Part shown: positions 41,671 through 49,031 of the stretch, piece after piece
How the letters are laid out: every line of letters begins with the position of its first letter
Position numbering within the stretch: the first letter of the stretch is position 1
NCBI GenBank assembly: GCA_964505725.1
Contig: CAZDJK010000010.1
Coordinates: 1 to 64,000, forward strand
Reading direction: 5' to 3'
Length of the DNA: 64,000 nt
DNA from: CAVRJC01 sp964505725
GTDB taxonomy: Bacteria; Actinomycetota; Acidimicrobiia; IMCC26256; DASPTH01
Made by a program: the position numbers and the translations under genes
The notes under the pieces: generated by a model
Database searches by the model: none
The model's input: the letters and a program-made list of their open reading frames with translations, nothing else
Told to the model about the DNA's origin: nothing

Positions 41671-42456
41671 TCAGCCGATGCGGAGCAGCTCCGGCGCCAC
41701 CGGGCAGTCGACGCGGCGAAGGAGGTTGTCGGGGCGGTCGAGCCCGGTGGGCCCGGCGACGCGGTCCACTGCCTGGAGGTCGAGGAGCTCGAGGTCGTGG
41801 TCCTCGGGATCGCCGAGCTGGCGCAGCATCACGTCGAACAGGCGCGCAGGGAGGACGCGGCCGACGCCGGCCACCAGCCACACGATCGTCGTGGGGCGGG
41901 TGAGCTCGGCGAGCAGGTCGACGGTCCCGGCCGCGAGGAGCGCGTGCGTAGGGCTGGCGGCGACCGCCTCCATGAGCACGTGTGACGGCTCGAGCGCGGT
42001 GGCCTCGACCGGGTCCACCGGGCGCGCCTGCGCGTCGCTGCGCGCGAGCCGCCTCCGCCACGGGTCGTCGTTCGTGTAGCCGCGCACTGCGAGCACGTCG
42101 AGATCGGGACGGCTCGCCAACGCCTCGCCCGCGAGGTCGGGCCACCCCAGCACCGCGATCGGGCGTTCGTGCGGGAACGGCAACAGCGCGGCGAGGCGCG
42201 TCGGCGTGCGGTCGTCGCGCACGAGCTCCTCGGCCTCCCACGCCGCGTCGGACGCCTCGGGCGCGGTGAGCACGCGCGCGCACAACCACCACAGCGGCCC
42301 ACATGCCGGATGGTGGTGCAGCAGTCGGCGGCAGGTCACGACCAGGCCGGCCGGGTCGCCGTCGAACTCGGCCAGGCAGTCGGCGGCCTCGGCGACGAGC
42401 GTGCGGTCGTCCGCTCCGTGGCGGGCGATGGCGCGCAGTCGCTCGAACGGCATCAT
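41671..42456 (-). CDS. Conserved actinobacterial hypothetical protein
   Basis: A 261-residue soluble protein. It starts MPFERLRAIARHGADDRTLVAEAADCLAEF and contains CRRLLHHHPACGPLWWLCARVL, then IAVLGWPDLAGEAL and PTTIVWLVAGVGRVLP. The middle looks like an alternating alpha/beta nucleotide-binding-like fold without a clear P-loop. I do not recognise a characterised family. ATG at 42456 is taken as start; alternative starts lie within 9 bp. It is divergent from the phytoene synthase-like gene. Confidence 0.6.
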   Translation of the reverse strand: MMPFERLRAIARHGADDRTLVAEAADCLAEFDGDPAGLVVTCRRLLHHHPACGPLWWLCARVLTAPEASDAAWEAEELVRDDRTPTRLAALLPFPHERPIAVLGWPDLAGEALASRPDLDVLAVRGYTNDDPWRRRLARSDAQARPVDPVEATALEPSHVLMEAVAASPTHALLAAGTVDLLAELTRPTTIVWLVAGVGRVLPARLFDVMLRQLGDPEDHDLELLDLQAVDRVAGPTGLDRPDNLLRRVDCPVAPELLRIG

Positions 42457-42506
42457 CACCAGCACGCTACTCGCGGCCCGGAGCCGCCGAATCCGGTCTC
42501 GCGGGG

Positions 42507-42512
42507 TACCGT
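42507..42512 (+). promoter_or_regulatory. -10 hexamer TACCGT for leaderless gene at 42520
   Basis: TACCGT ends 7 nt before the GTG at 42520. This supports that GTG rather than GTG 42511 as the start. Confidence 0.4.
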
Positions 42513-42519
42513 GCCGAAC

Positions 42520-43401
42520 GTGGTGGATGTCGCGGCCCCGTCGACGCTCGAGGCCTCATACGCGCGGTGTCGCGGCCTCGCACGGGCGCTCGGCACGCAC
42601 TACTACGCGGCGACATTGACGCTGCCGAGGGTCACCCGCCACCACGTGCAGGCGGTGTACGGGTTCTGCCAGTACGCCGCTGAGGTCGTGGGCGCGGTGC
42701 CGCGCTCGCACGTCGAAGCGAGGGAGCAGGCGATCGCCAACCTGGGCGAGGCGCTGTTCGCCGACCTGGCGGCGGGTGCGTCCGACGACGCGGTCCTCAA
42801 GGCGGTGGTCCACACCGCGCGGTCGTTCGACCTCGATCCCGACGGCTTCCGGCGCTTCCTACGCGCGCTGACGACCAGCCTCAACATCACGAGCTACGAG
42901 ACGTTCGACGACCTGCTCGACTACATGGACGGCTCGGGCGCGGTGATCGGCGAGCTGATCCTCCCCATCCTGGAGCCCCGGTCCGACTCGATCGTCCCCC
43001 ACGCGCGCGACTTCGCGGTCGCGTGCCGGCTCACCGACTGCCTCGCTGCCACCGCGCACGACCTCGAACGGGGACGGCTGTACGTCCCACGCGAGGACCT
43101 CCAGAACTTCGGCGCCGATCCGTGGCTGCGCCGAGTGACGCCGGAGTGGCGCGCGCTGGTGGCGTTCGAGATCCGTCGGATCCGTCAGTATTTCGACGCC
43201 GCCGAGCGCATCGTCGTGGACCTGCCACTCCGGTCGTCGCGGTGTGTGCGCACGCTGCGCGACCTCCAAGCCGACGTGCTGCAGCGCATCGAGCGCGCGG
43301 GCGGTGACGTGTTCGTGGGTCCCGTCGTGGTGCCGCGGTGGCGAGCCGCCGAGGTGGTCGCGCGCAATTCGCTCACGCGCAGCTCGAGCCGGGTTCGCTG
43401 A
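42520..43401 (+). CDS. Squalene/phytoene synthase homologue with degenerate active site
   Basis: A 293-residue all-helical protein of the trans-isoprenyl diphosphate synthase, head-to-head class. YARCRGLARALGTHYYAATLTLP, VYGFCQYAAEVVG, DDLLDYMDGSGAVIGELILPIL and ACRLTDCLAATAHDLERGRLYVPREDL follow the family order. However, the first aspartate motif (DDxxD in helix C) is replaced by QYAAEVV near residue 55, and in the second (RDVxED) the first Asp is alanine (A177) with only D181 left. It may be inactive, or use an unusual substrate. It precedes an ABC transporter on the same strand. Confidence 0.8.
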   Translation: MVDVAAPSTLEASYARCRGLARALGTHYYAATLTLPRVTRHHVQAVYGFCQYAAEVVGAVPRSHVEAREQAIANLGEALFADLAAGASDDAVLKAVVHTARSFDLDPDGFRRFLRALTTSLNITSYETFDDLLDYMDGSGAVIGELILPILEPRSDSIVPHARDFAVACRLTDCLAATAHDLERGRLYVPREDLQNFGADPWLRRVTPEWRALVAFEIRRIRQYFDAAERIVVDLPLRSSRCVRTLRDLQADVLQRIERAGGDVFVGPVVVPRWRAAEVVARNSLTRSSSRVR

Positions 43402-43411
43402 AACCGGGGAT

Positions 43412-43417
43412 TAGGCT
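43412..43417 (+). promoter_or_regulatory. -10 hexamer TAGGCT for leaderless ABC gene
   Basis: TAGGCT ends 9 nt before the GTG at 43427. Confidence 0.45.
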
Positions 43418-43426
43418 CGCCGTCCG

Positions 43427-44359
43427 GTGGACCCGGCGATGCACGCGATCGAGGTCGCCGGGCTCGAGAAGCGCTATGGCGCCACTCGGGCAGTCGACGG
43501 CATCACACTCGCCATCGAGTCCGGCGAGGTCTTCGGCCTGCTCGGGCCGAACGGCGCCGGCAAGACGACCACCGTCGAGATCCTCGAGGGGTACCGACGC
43601 GCGGATGCCGGGACCGTGCGCGTCCTCGGGCTCGACCCGTGGGCCGACGGCTCCCGTCTCCGGGCGCACATCGGGGTGATGCTCCAACAGGGTGGTCTGT
43701 ACCCCGGGCTGAAGCCCCGCGAGGCACTGGTGCTGTTCGCCTCCTACTACGACGATCCCGAGGACCCCGACAAGCTCCTCGAGCTCGTGGGTCTCACCGA
43801 CGCGCGCAACACACTGGTCCGCCGGATGTCGGGTGGTCAGCAGCAGCGGCTCTCGCTCGCGCTCGCGCTCGTCGGACGCCCCGAGCTCGTGTTCCTCGAC
43901 GAGCCGACCGCGGGCATGGACCCCCACGCGCGCGCCACCACGTGGTCGATGATCCGGGAGCTCCGCGCCGGCGGCGCGACGGTGCTCCTCACGACGCACG
44001 CCATGGACGAGGCCGAGCACCTGTGCGACCGCGTCGCGATCGTCGACCACGGCCGCGTCGCCGCGTGCGGGACGCCCGCAGACCTCACCACGCGGGCCGC
44101 GGCCGAGGAGACGACGTTCTCGGCGCCGACGGGGCTCCCGCTCGACGCGCTCGCGGCGCACCTCGGTATCTCCCGGGCTTCGGTACGGGAGCTGCGGCCC
44201 GGCGACTACGTGGTGGAGGCGCCGACCACGCCCGCGCTCGTGGCCGCGCTCACCGCCTGGCTCCGCGACCTCGGCGTCCTGGTCACCGAGCTGCGGGCCG
44301 GCCGCCGTTCCCTGGAGGACGTGTTCCTCCGGCTCACGAGCACCGAGGGCCGGTCGTGA
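43427..44359 (+). CDS. ABC transporter ATP-binding protein
   Basis: A 310-residue ATPase of the ABC-2 exporter (DRR-like) type. Walker A GLLGPNGAGKTTT (about residues 39-51), Q-loop VMLQQGGLYPGL, signature RMSGGQQQRLSLALAL, Walker B ELVFLDEPTAGMD and switch LTTHAMDEAEHLCDRV. A C-terminal 90-residue regulatory part ends SLEDVFLRLTS, usual for DrrA/CcmA-like subunits. Works with the permease in the next gene, coupled by a GTGA overlap. Substrate unknown; drug or lipid export is plausible. Confidence 0.9.
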   Translation: MDPAMHAIEVAGLEKRYGATRAVDGITLAIESGEVFGLLGPNGAGKTTTVEILEGYRRADAGTVRVLGLDPWADGSRLRAHIGVMLQQGGLYPGLKPREALVLFASYYDDPEDPDKLLELVGLTDARNTLVRRMSGGQQQRLSLALALVGRPELVFLDEPTAGMDPHARATTWSMIRELRAGGATVLLTTHAMDEAEHLCDRVAIVDHGRVAACGTPADLTTRAAAEETTFSAPTGLPLDALAAHLGISRASVRELRPGDYVVEAPTTPALVAALTAWLRDLGVLVTELRAGRRSLEDVFLRLTSTEGRS

Positions 44360-45087
44360 GGGCCGCGGCCGTGCGCGCGCAGACGCGCGTCGAGACGATG
44401 CTGACGCTGCGCCGGGGCGAGAGCCTGCTCGTCACGCTGGTCATCCCACTCGGCGTGCTCGTCTTCTTCTCGAAGGTCGACGCGGTGAACACGAGTCTCC
44501 GCGACCCCGTCGACTTCCTCGTGCCCGGCGTGCTCGCGCTCGCGGTGATGGCGAGCGCGATGGTGAGCCTCGGGATCGCCACCGGCTACGAACGCCATTA
44601 CGGGGTGCTCAAGCGCCTCGGGGCCACGCCGCTCTCCCGGTCGGGGCTCCTCACGGCCAAGACCCTCAACGTCCTCGCGCTCGAGGTGGTCCAAGCGGCC
44701 GCGATCGTGCTCACCGGGCTCGCGCTCGGATGGAGCACGTCGGATCGCGTGGTGCTCGCGCTCCTGCTCCTGCTGATCGGGACGATCGCGTTTGCGGGCA
44801 TCGGGATGTTGATGGCGGGCACGCTGCGCGCCGAGGCCAACCTCGCCCTCGCCAACGGGCTGTTCCTCGTCCTGCTGTTCCTCGGCGGGATGGCGTACCC
44901 GCTCTCGAAGCTGCCGGGCGCCCTGGAGACCTTCGCCCGGCTGCTCCCGGCGGCCGCGCTGTCGGAGACCGTTCGCGCCGCGCTGAACGCGCAATTGTCG
45001 TTCCCGGTCGGCGAGCTCGTGGTGCTGGTCGTCTGGGCCGTGGCCGCTCCACTCCTCGCGGCACGTTTCTTCCGCTGGGAGGAGTAG
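44356..45087 (+). CDS. ABC-2 type transporter permease
   Basis: A 243-residue membrane subunit with six hydrophobic segments (about residues 25-42, 54-75, 100-125, 131-152, 164-180 and 220-238). The pattern LVPGVLALAVMASAMVSLGIATGYER and RLGATPLSRSGLL matches ABC-2 permeases of the DrrB family. Paired with the preceding ATPase. It ends 11 bp from a convergent small gene. Confidence 0.87.
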   Translation: MRAAAVRAQTRVETMLTLRRGESLLVTLVIPLGVLVFFSKVDAVNTSLRDPVDFLVPGVLALAVMASAMVSLGIATGYERHYGVLKRLGATPLSRSGLLTAKTLNVLALEVVQAAAIVLTGLALGWSTSDRVVLALLLLLIGTIAFAGIGMLMAGTLRAEANLALANGLFLVLLFLGGMAYPLSKLPGALETFARLLPAAALSETVRAALNAQLSFPVGELVVLVVWAVAAPLLAARFFRWEE

Positions 45088-45097
45088 AGACCGCGAC

Positions 45098-45322
45098 TCA
45101 CTCCTCGCGGGGTCGACCGAGGCCCAGGTACGCGAGGGGTCCGAACGGTTGCACCACGAAGGTCAGCGCCCACAGCACCTTCGGCCCGCGCACTTGCGAT
45201 GCGGGGCGGCGAGCCAGATCGCGCACTGCGAGGCTCGTCACGATCAGCTCGAGCACCCCGCCCACGAAGACGGCCACTCGCGCGCGAGGCGACAGGTCGG
45301 ACCACCGCTTCCTCGGAGGCAT
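45098..45322 (-). CDS. Small PLDc_N-like membrane protein
   Basis: A 74-residue protein with two transmembrane segments (about residues 16-32 and 48-66) and a basic region between. VLWALTFVVQPFGPLAYLGLGR is the typical second half of small phospholipase D N-terminal-like (PLDc_N) proteins. Role unknown. ATG at 45322; the gap to the next gene holds only weak promoter-like sequence. Confidence 0.65.
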   Translation of the reverse strand: MPPRKRWSDLSPRARVAVFVGGVLELIVTSLAVRDLARRPASQVRGPKVLWALTFVVQPFGPLAYLGLGRPREE

Positions 45323-45449
45323 ACGGGCTCCTTCGACGACGACGCGGCCCGAGCGGAGCGTACGGCGGCCCCGATCCGGTTTCCAGGGCGCGGGGCTTGA
45401 AGGTGCTCCAATGGGGTAGGTACCGGACGTCCAGGGACCGAGAGGTCGG

Positions 45450-45815
45450 ATGACCGATCCGAGTGATGGAGCACCCGTGCCCGGTGACCCTTCCACGATG
45501 CGGGAGCTACTGGCGGCATTCGAGCGCCAGGGCTTCGTCTCGCAGTTCGCGGCCTGTGAGCAGGGCCGGATCGAGTGCGTCGCCTGCCACCACGTGATCG
45601 ACGCCGGGATCGCGGACGTCCGCGGCTTCCGCCGTCTCGAAGGCGCCTCCGACCCCGACGACATGGTGGCGGTGGTCGCGCTCGTGTGCCCGCGTTGCCG
45701 GTCGATGGGGACGATGGTGCTCGGCTTCGGGCCGATGGCGACCGAGGAGGATTCGGAGGTGATGGAGCGCCTTCCCGAGGCACCGCCCCCGGAGGCCGAC
45801 GGCACCGGCGTCTGA
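45450..45815 (+). CDS. Conserved protein with a four-cysteine zinc-ribbon-like site
   Basis: A 121-residue protein. Two cysteine pairs, IECVACHHV (CxxC, near residue 43) and LVCPRCRSMG (near residue 80), are spaced like a zinc ribbon. The N-terminus (RELLAAFERQGFVSQFA) is helical and the C-terminal 25 residues are acidic and disordered. No family is recognised. Preceded by a GAGGTC ribosome site. It lies apart from the ABC transporter. Confidence 0.6.
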   Translation: MTDPSDGAPVPGDPSTMRELLAAFERQGFVSQFAACEQGRIECVACHHVIDAGIADVRGFRRLEGASDPDDMVAVVALVCPRCRSMGTMVLGFGPMATEEDSEVMERLPEAPPPEADGTGV

Positions 45816-45936
45816 GGCCGCGACGGTCCTTCGCCGGCACTTCACGCGGGCGACCACTCGGGGACATCCGCCATTCACAAACGGCCCGTACCGTGCAGGT
45901 GACCATCCCGACCCCCCGACCCCCGGAGGTCGTGCC

Positions 45937-46089
45937 GTGAACGTCACCGAGGTCATCCTGTCCGGGCTCCGCAAGCCTGCCGCCGCCGTCCATGCGCGCT
46001 GCGCGCGCCACCGCCTGGATCCGAACGTGGGCGATCCCAGCAGCGGGTGCCTCGCGTGCGAGTTGGTCGCGCACGTCGGCGACCACTGA
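45937..46089 (+). CDS. Small Cys/His-rich protein
   Basis: A 50-residue protein from GTG at 45937, with a strong CCCGGAGGT ribosome site 6 nt upstream, to TGA at 46087-46089. Two small metal-ligand groups are visible: HARCARH (near residues 17-23) and GCLACELVAH (near residues 38-47), which could form a Cys/His zinc site. Too short for a family assignment. The ribosome site and codon bias support it as a real gene. Confidence 0.5.
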   Translation: MNVTEVILSGLRKPAAAVHARCARHRLDPNVGDPSSGCLACELVAHVGDH

Positions 46090-46113
46090 GGAGGCCGCCG
46101 ACTCGCCCGGGTC

Positions 46114-46761
46114 CTAGGAGCGGGTGGGCGCGGGAGACCCGGTCAGGATCTTGGCGAGCCCCGCGCGGAAGGCGTCCGTGGTCAACTGCTGGGGGATCCG
46201 CTCGGCGATCACACCCGAGCGGTCGACGAAGATCGTCTGGGGTACCGCTCGGATCCCGTACGCGGTGTTCGCCACGTTGTCGGGATCGGAGAGCATGGGC
46301 CACCCCGCGTGCTGGCTCTTGACGAAGTCCCGGGCGTCGCTGCTGATGTCGCGGTAGTCGATGCCGAGCATCACGTAGTCGCCGTGGTGCGCGGCGAGCT
46401 CCTTGCGCAGGATGGGGAACTCGGCGCGGCACGGGTTGCACCACGAGGCGAAGAAGTTGATCACGACGGGTCGCCCGCGGTAGTCGGAGAGCTGCACCGA
46501 GTGACCGTCGAGCGTGGTGAGCCGGAAGTCGGGCGCCGCCGACCCCACGGGTGCGACGCCCGCCACCGACACGTCGGCGAGCGGTGGATCGAGCTCCGGC
46601 GTGACGACGCCCTTGGCGGCCGAGCCCTGCTGGCGACTGTCGGCGACGACGATCCAGGTGACCGCCCCCACGACGACCACGACGACGAGCGCGACCGCGG
46701 CCAGGATGAGCGGCGAGCGGCGGGGCGCCTCAGTGGGCGAGGAGGAGGGTGTCGACGGCAA
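46114..46761 (-). CDS. resA: TlpA/ResA-like thiol-disulfide oxidoreductase
   Basis: A 215-residue membrane-anchored thioredoxin. A TM anchor lies at residues 18-40, then the AhpC/TSA-like domain with NFFASWCNPCRAEFP as active site (WCNPC) and AVPQTIFVDRSG with the cis-proline. Enzymes of this type keep the heme-binding CxxCH of apocytochromes reduced, which suits the adjacent ctaB. The start is TTG at 46761, inside the last 32 bp of ctaB, so the two genes are translationally coupled. Confidence 0.86.
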   Translation of the reverse strand: MPSTPSSSPTEAPRRSPLILAAVALVVVVVVGAVTWIVVADSRQQGSAAKGVVTPELDPPLADVSVAGVAPVGSAAPDFRLTTLDGHSVQLSDYRGRPVVINFFASWCNPCRAEFPILRKELAAHHGDYVMLGIDYRDISSDARDFVKSQHAGWPMLSDPDNVANTAYGIRAVPQTIFVDRSGVIAERIPQQLTTDAFRAGLAKILTGSPAPTRS

Positions 46762-47692
46762 TGGCGGCGAACAGCAGGGCGAGGTACGTGTTGGACAGCG
46801 TGAAGAACCGTATGGCGCGCGTCGGGCTGTAACTGCGCGCCAGGCGCACCGCGTGGGCGACGAACACCACGCCCAGGACGACCGCGGTCGCGACGTAGAT
46901 CACGCCGACGTCGGCGACGATCGGGAGCGTGAGCGTGATGCCGACGACGACCACCGAGTAGGCGAGGATCTCCTGCAGCGTGCGGGTGATGCCCTTGGCC
47001 ACCGGCAGCATCGGGATCCCGGCCGCCCGGTAGTCGTCGGAGTACCGCAGCGACAGCGCCCAGAAGTGGGGCGGGGTCCAGAAGAACACGATCGCGAACA
47101 TGATCCACGCGGGCGCCGCGAGGCCGTTGGTCACCGCCGCCCAGCCCACGAGCACCGGCACCGCGCCGGCCGCGCCGCCGATCACGATGTTCTGCGGGCT
47201 GCGCGGCTTCAGCCAGATCGTGTAGACGAAGACGTAGAAGAGCATCGCTCCGACCGCGAGCGCAGCCGAGAGCAGGTTGACCGTGGCCGCGAGAAGGGCG
47301 AACGCGGCCGCCTCGAGCACGAGGCCGAACACCAGGGCACCCCGTGGCGACACCCGACCGGTCGGGAGCGGGCGACCCCGGGTGCGCCCCATGAGCTGGT
47401 CGCGGTCGCGCTCGATCCAGCAGTTGACGGTGTTGGCCCCTCCCGCGGCCAACGCGCCTCCCACCAGGACCTCCGCGATCAGGGGCAGCGACGGGAGCTC
47501 GCCGGCGGCGAGGATCATCGCGGGGAGCGTGGTGACGAGCAGGAGCTCGATGACCCGCGGCTTGGTCAGCCGGAAGTACGCCGCCGCGCGTGACGCAGCC
47601 TCCCGGAGCCACCGCTCGGTGTGCGCGGGGCTCGAGAGCCCGGTCAGCTCCGAGGTGTCAGTCACTCCGCCGAAATCTACCCCTGCCTCCAT
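46730..47692 (-). CDS. ctaB: Protoheme IX farnesyltransferase (heme O synthase)
   Basis: A 320-residue membrane prenyltransferase that makes heme O from heme B and farnesyl diphosphate. The aspartate-rich motif NCWIERDRDQLMGRTRGRP, the second YSDDYRAAGIPMLPV and FFWTPPHFWALSL are all diagnostic of CtaB/COX10. Seven to nine hydrophobic segments are present. ATG at 47692 chosen; the GTG at 47665 (VTDTS) is an alternative. It supplies heme O to CtaA (15 kb upstream), and overlaps the resA-like gene. Confidence 0.94.
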   Translation of the reverse strand: MEAGVDFGGVTDTSELTGLSSPAHTERWLREAASRAAAYFRLTKPRVIELLLVTTLPAMILAAGELPSLPLIAEVLVGGALAAGGANTVNCWIERDRDQLMGRTRGRPLPTGRVSPRGALVFGLVLEAAAFALLAATVNLLSAALAVGAMLFYVFVYTIWLKPRSPQNIVIGGAAGAVPVLVGWAAVTNGLAAPAWIMFAIVFFWTPPHFWALSLRYSDDYRAAGIPMLPVAKGITRTLQEILAYSVVVVGITLTLPIVADVGVIYVATAVVLGVVFVAHAVRLARSYSPTRAIRFFTLSNTYLALLFAAIAVDTLLLAH

Positions 47693-47725
47693 GAGGGGAT
47701 TCGAAAGGACGGGAGGGAAGGACGG

Positions 47726-47731
47726 TAACCT
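47726..47731 (+). promoter_or_regulatory. -10 hexamer TAACCT for leaderless groES-like gene
   Basis: TAACCT ends 7 nt before the ATG at 47739. Confidence 0.45.
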
Positions 47732-47738
47732 CCGCGGC

Positions 47739-48098
47739 ATGCCCGCCACTCCCACGCCGGGTCGCGGGATGCCTGCCTCCGACGACGAGAAGCACTCGAT
47801 CCGGATGTCGGCCGACCGCGTGCTGGTGCTGCCGGCGAAGGACGCAGGCGACCGCAAGAGCAGGGGCGGCATCCTCATCCCGGCCACCGCGGCGCAGAAC
47901 CGACGCCTCGTGTGGGCGGAGGTGGTCGCGGTCGGGCCGACCGTGCGCAACGTCGAGGAGCAGGACCGGGTGCTCTTCTCGCCCGAGGCGGGCTACGAGG
48001 TGGAGATCCGGGGCGAGGAGTACCTGATCCTCCGCGAGCGCGACATCCACGCCGTCGCGTCGGCCCGCGACGACGGGACCACCGGCCTCTACCTGTAG
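47739..48098 (+). CDS. GroES-like co-chaperonin, stand-alone paralogue
   Basis: A 119-residue Cpn10 homologue. After a 23-residue extension the fold begins RMSADRVLVLPAKDAGDRKSRGGILIP, where the mobile loop keeps the hydrophobic GIL that contacts GroEL. AEVVAVGPTVRNVEEQDRVLFSPEAGYEVEI and YLILRERDIHAVA complete it. No groEL is next to it. The length exceeds the usual 95-100 residues at both ends. ATG at 47739; ATG at 47769 would remove the extension. It may serve a second chaperonin or have another role. Confidence 0.8.
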   Translation: MPATPTPGRGMPASDDEKHSIRMSADRVLVLPAKDAGDRKSRGGILIPATAAQNRRLVWAEVVAVGPTVRNVEEQDRVLFSPEAGYEVEIRGEEYLILRERDIHAVASARDDGTTGLYL

Positions 48099-48126
48099 TC
48101 CGGCGCGGCGGCTCGCAGGGCCGGAC
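48098..48126. terminator. Short hairpin between convergent genes
   Basis: GTCCGGC (48098-48104) pairs with GCCGGAC (48120-48126) across a 15-nt loop, right after the groES-like stop and before the cysteine-rich gene end. Confidence 0.4.
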
Positions 48127-48144
48127 CGACCGCCGCGGCTGCGT

Positions 48145-48951
48145 TCAGCGCTTCGCCCGTGCGCGAGGCTTGCGCGTGAGCTCGACGGGAACTGCGGCCG
48201 GGTGCGTCACCGCGGGGAGCGGCGCCCGCCGGCCGTTGCTGCGCGCCGCCGCTCGCCGATCGTCGAGGTAGGCGGCGACGTCGCGGTAGAGGCGTCTGCC
48301 GAGCATCAGCTCGAGCTCGACCGCGAGCGTGCGGTACACGGGCTCGCGCGCGGTGAACGCCTCCGGGGCCTCGGTGCACCACCAGGCGAAGTCGTCGCCG
48401 CCCTCGCCCCAACCGGAGCGCCCGAACTCGGTGAGCGTCGAGATGACGGTGCCGTCGTCCTGCTCGTCGTCGATGCGCCGGAGCGGGACCTGCCAACACA
48501 CCTCGGGCTTGTACTCGCTGTGGTGGCGACCGCGGTTCAGCGCGTGGAGGTGCAGCGCGCACCCGGGCCCGGCGCGGAAGCCCGTGCGGTTCAGGAAGAT
48601 GCACGCGCCGTCGACGAGACGGGTGTGCCACTCGGTCTTGCCGTCCTCGTCCTTGCCCATCTTCTTGTAGACGCCCTTCTTGGCGGCCACCTGCTTGTAC
48701 TGCCACTCGTCTGCAGTGAGCTCCCGCGCCGCCTTCGCCACGTGGTCGCGGTCCGCGCGACCGTCGAAGTAGGCGCCGTAGGAGCAGCAGCCGAGCACGA
48801 GCTCGGGCGCGGGCGCGTCGAGCACGCCCTGGCAGCCCGCGCCGAAGATGCACTGCCACGACGACAACAGGAACGTGACGTCGATCCTCCAGACGCGACC
48901 TTCCTCCTTGGGGTCGTCGAACGACACCCATTCCCGCGTGGGTCGCGCCAT
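48145..48951 (-). CDS. Cysteine-rich conserved actinobacterial protein
   Basis: A 268-residue soluble protein. Cysteines at about 34, 40, 55, 56, 117, 131 and 152 are in motifs (QCIFGAGCQGV, LGCCSYGAYF, ACIFLNR, GCALH, EVCWQVPLRR), a spacing like the metal- or cluster-binding YkgJ/DUF3109-type proteins. The N-terminus has FDDPKEEGRVWRIDVTF, and the C-terminal 70 residues are basic and probably disordered. It may bind iron-sulfur or zinc. Function unknown. It is divergent from glcD. Confidence 0.65.
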   Translation of the reverse strand: MARPTREWVSFDDPKEEGRVWRIDVTFLLSSWQCIFGAGCQGVLDAPAPELVLGCCSYGAYFDGRADRDHVAKAARELTADEWQYKQVAAKKGVYKKMGKDEDGKTEWHTRLVDGACIFLNRTGFRAGPGCALHLHALNRGRHHSEYKPEVCWQVPLRRIDDEQDDGTVISTLTEFGRSGWGEGGDDFAWWCTEAPEAFTAREPVYRTLAVELELMLGRRLYRDVAAYLDDRRAAARSNGRRAPLPAVTHPAAVPVELTRKPRARAKR

Positions 48952-49031
48952 GCCCGCCTCTCTCGTGGTGACCGCGCGGTGGTCTCCGACACCGCCGGCG
49001 TCGGTGCCGAGCGTAGCGACCTCGTCCTACT

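Noticed and set aside
39862..41985. A 707-codon plus-strand frame opposite the large membrane protein
   Set aside because: Arg/Asp-rich antisense translation, with no domain recognised.
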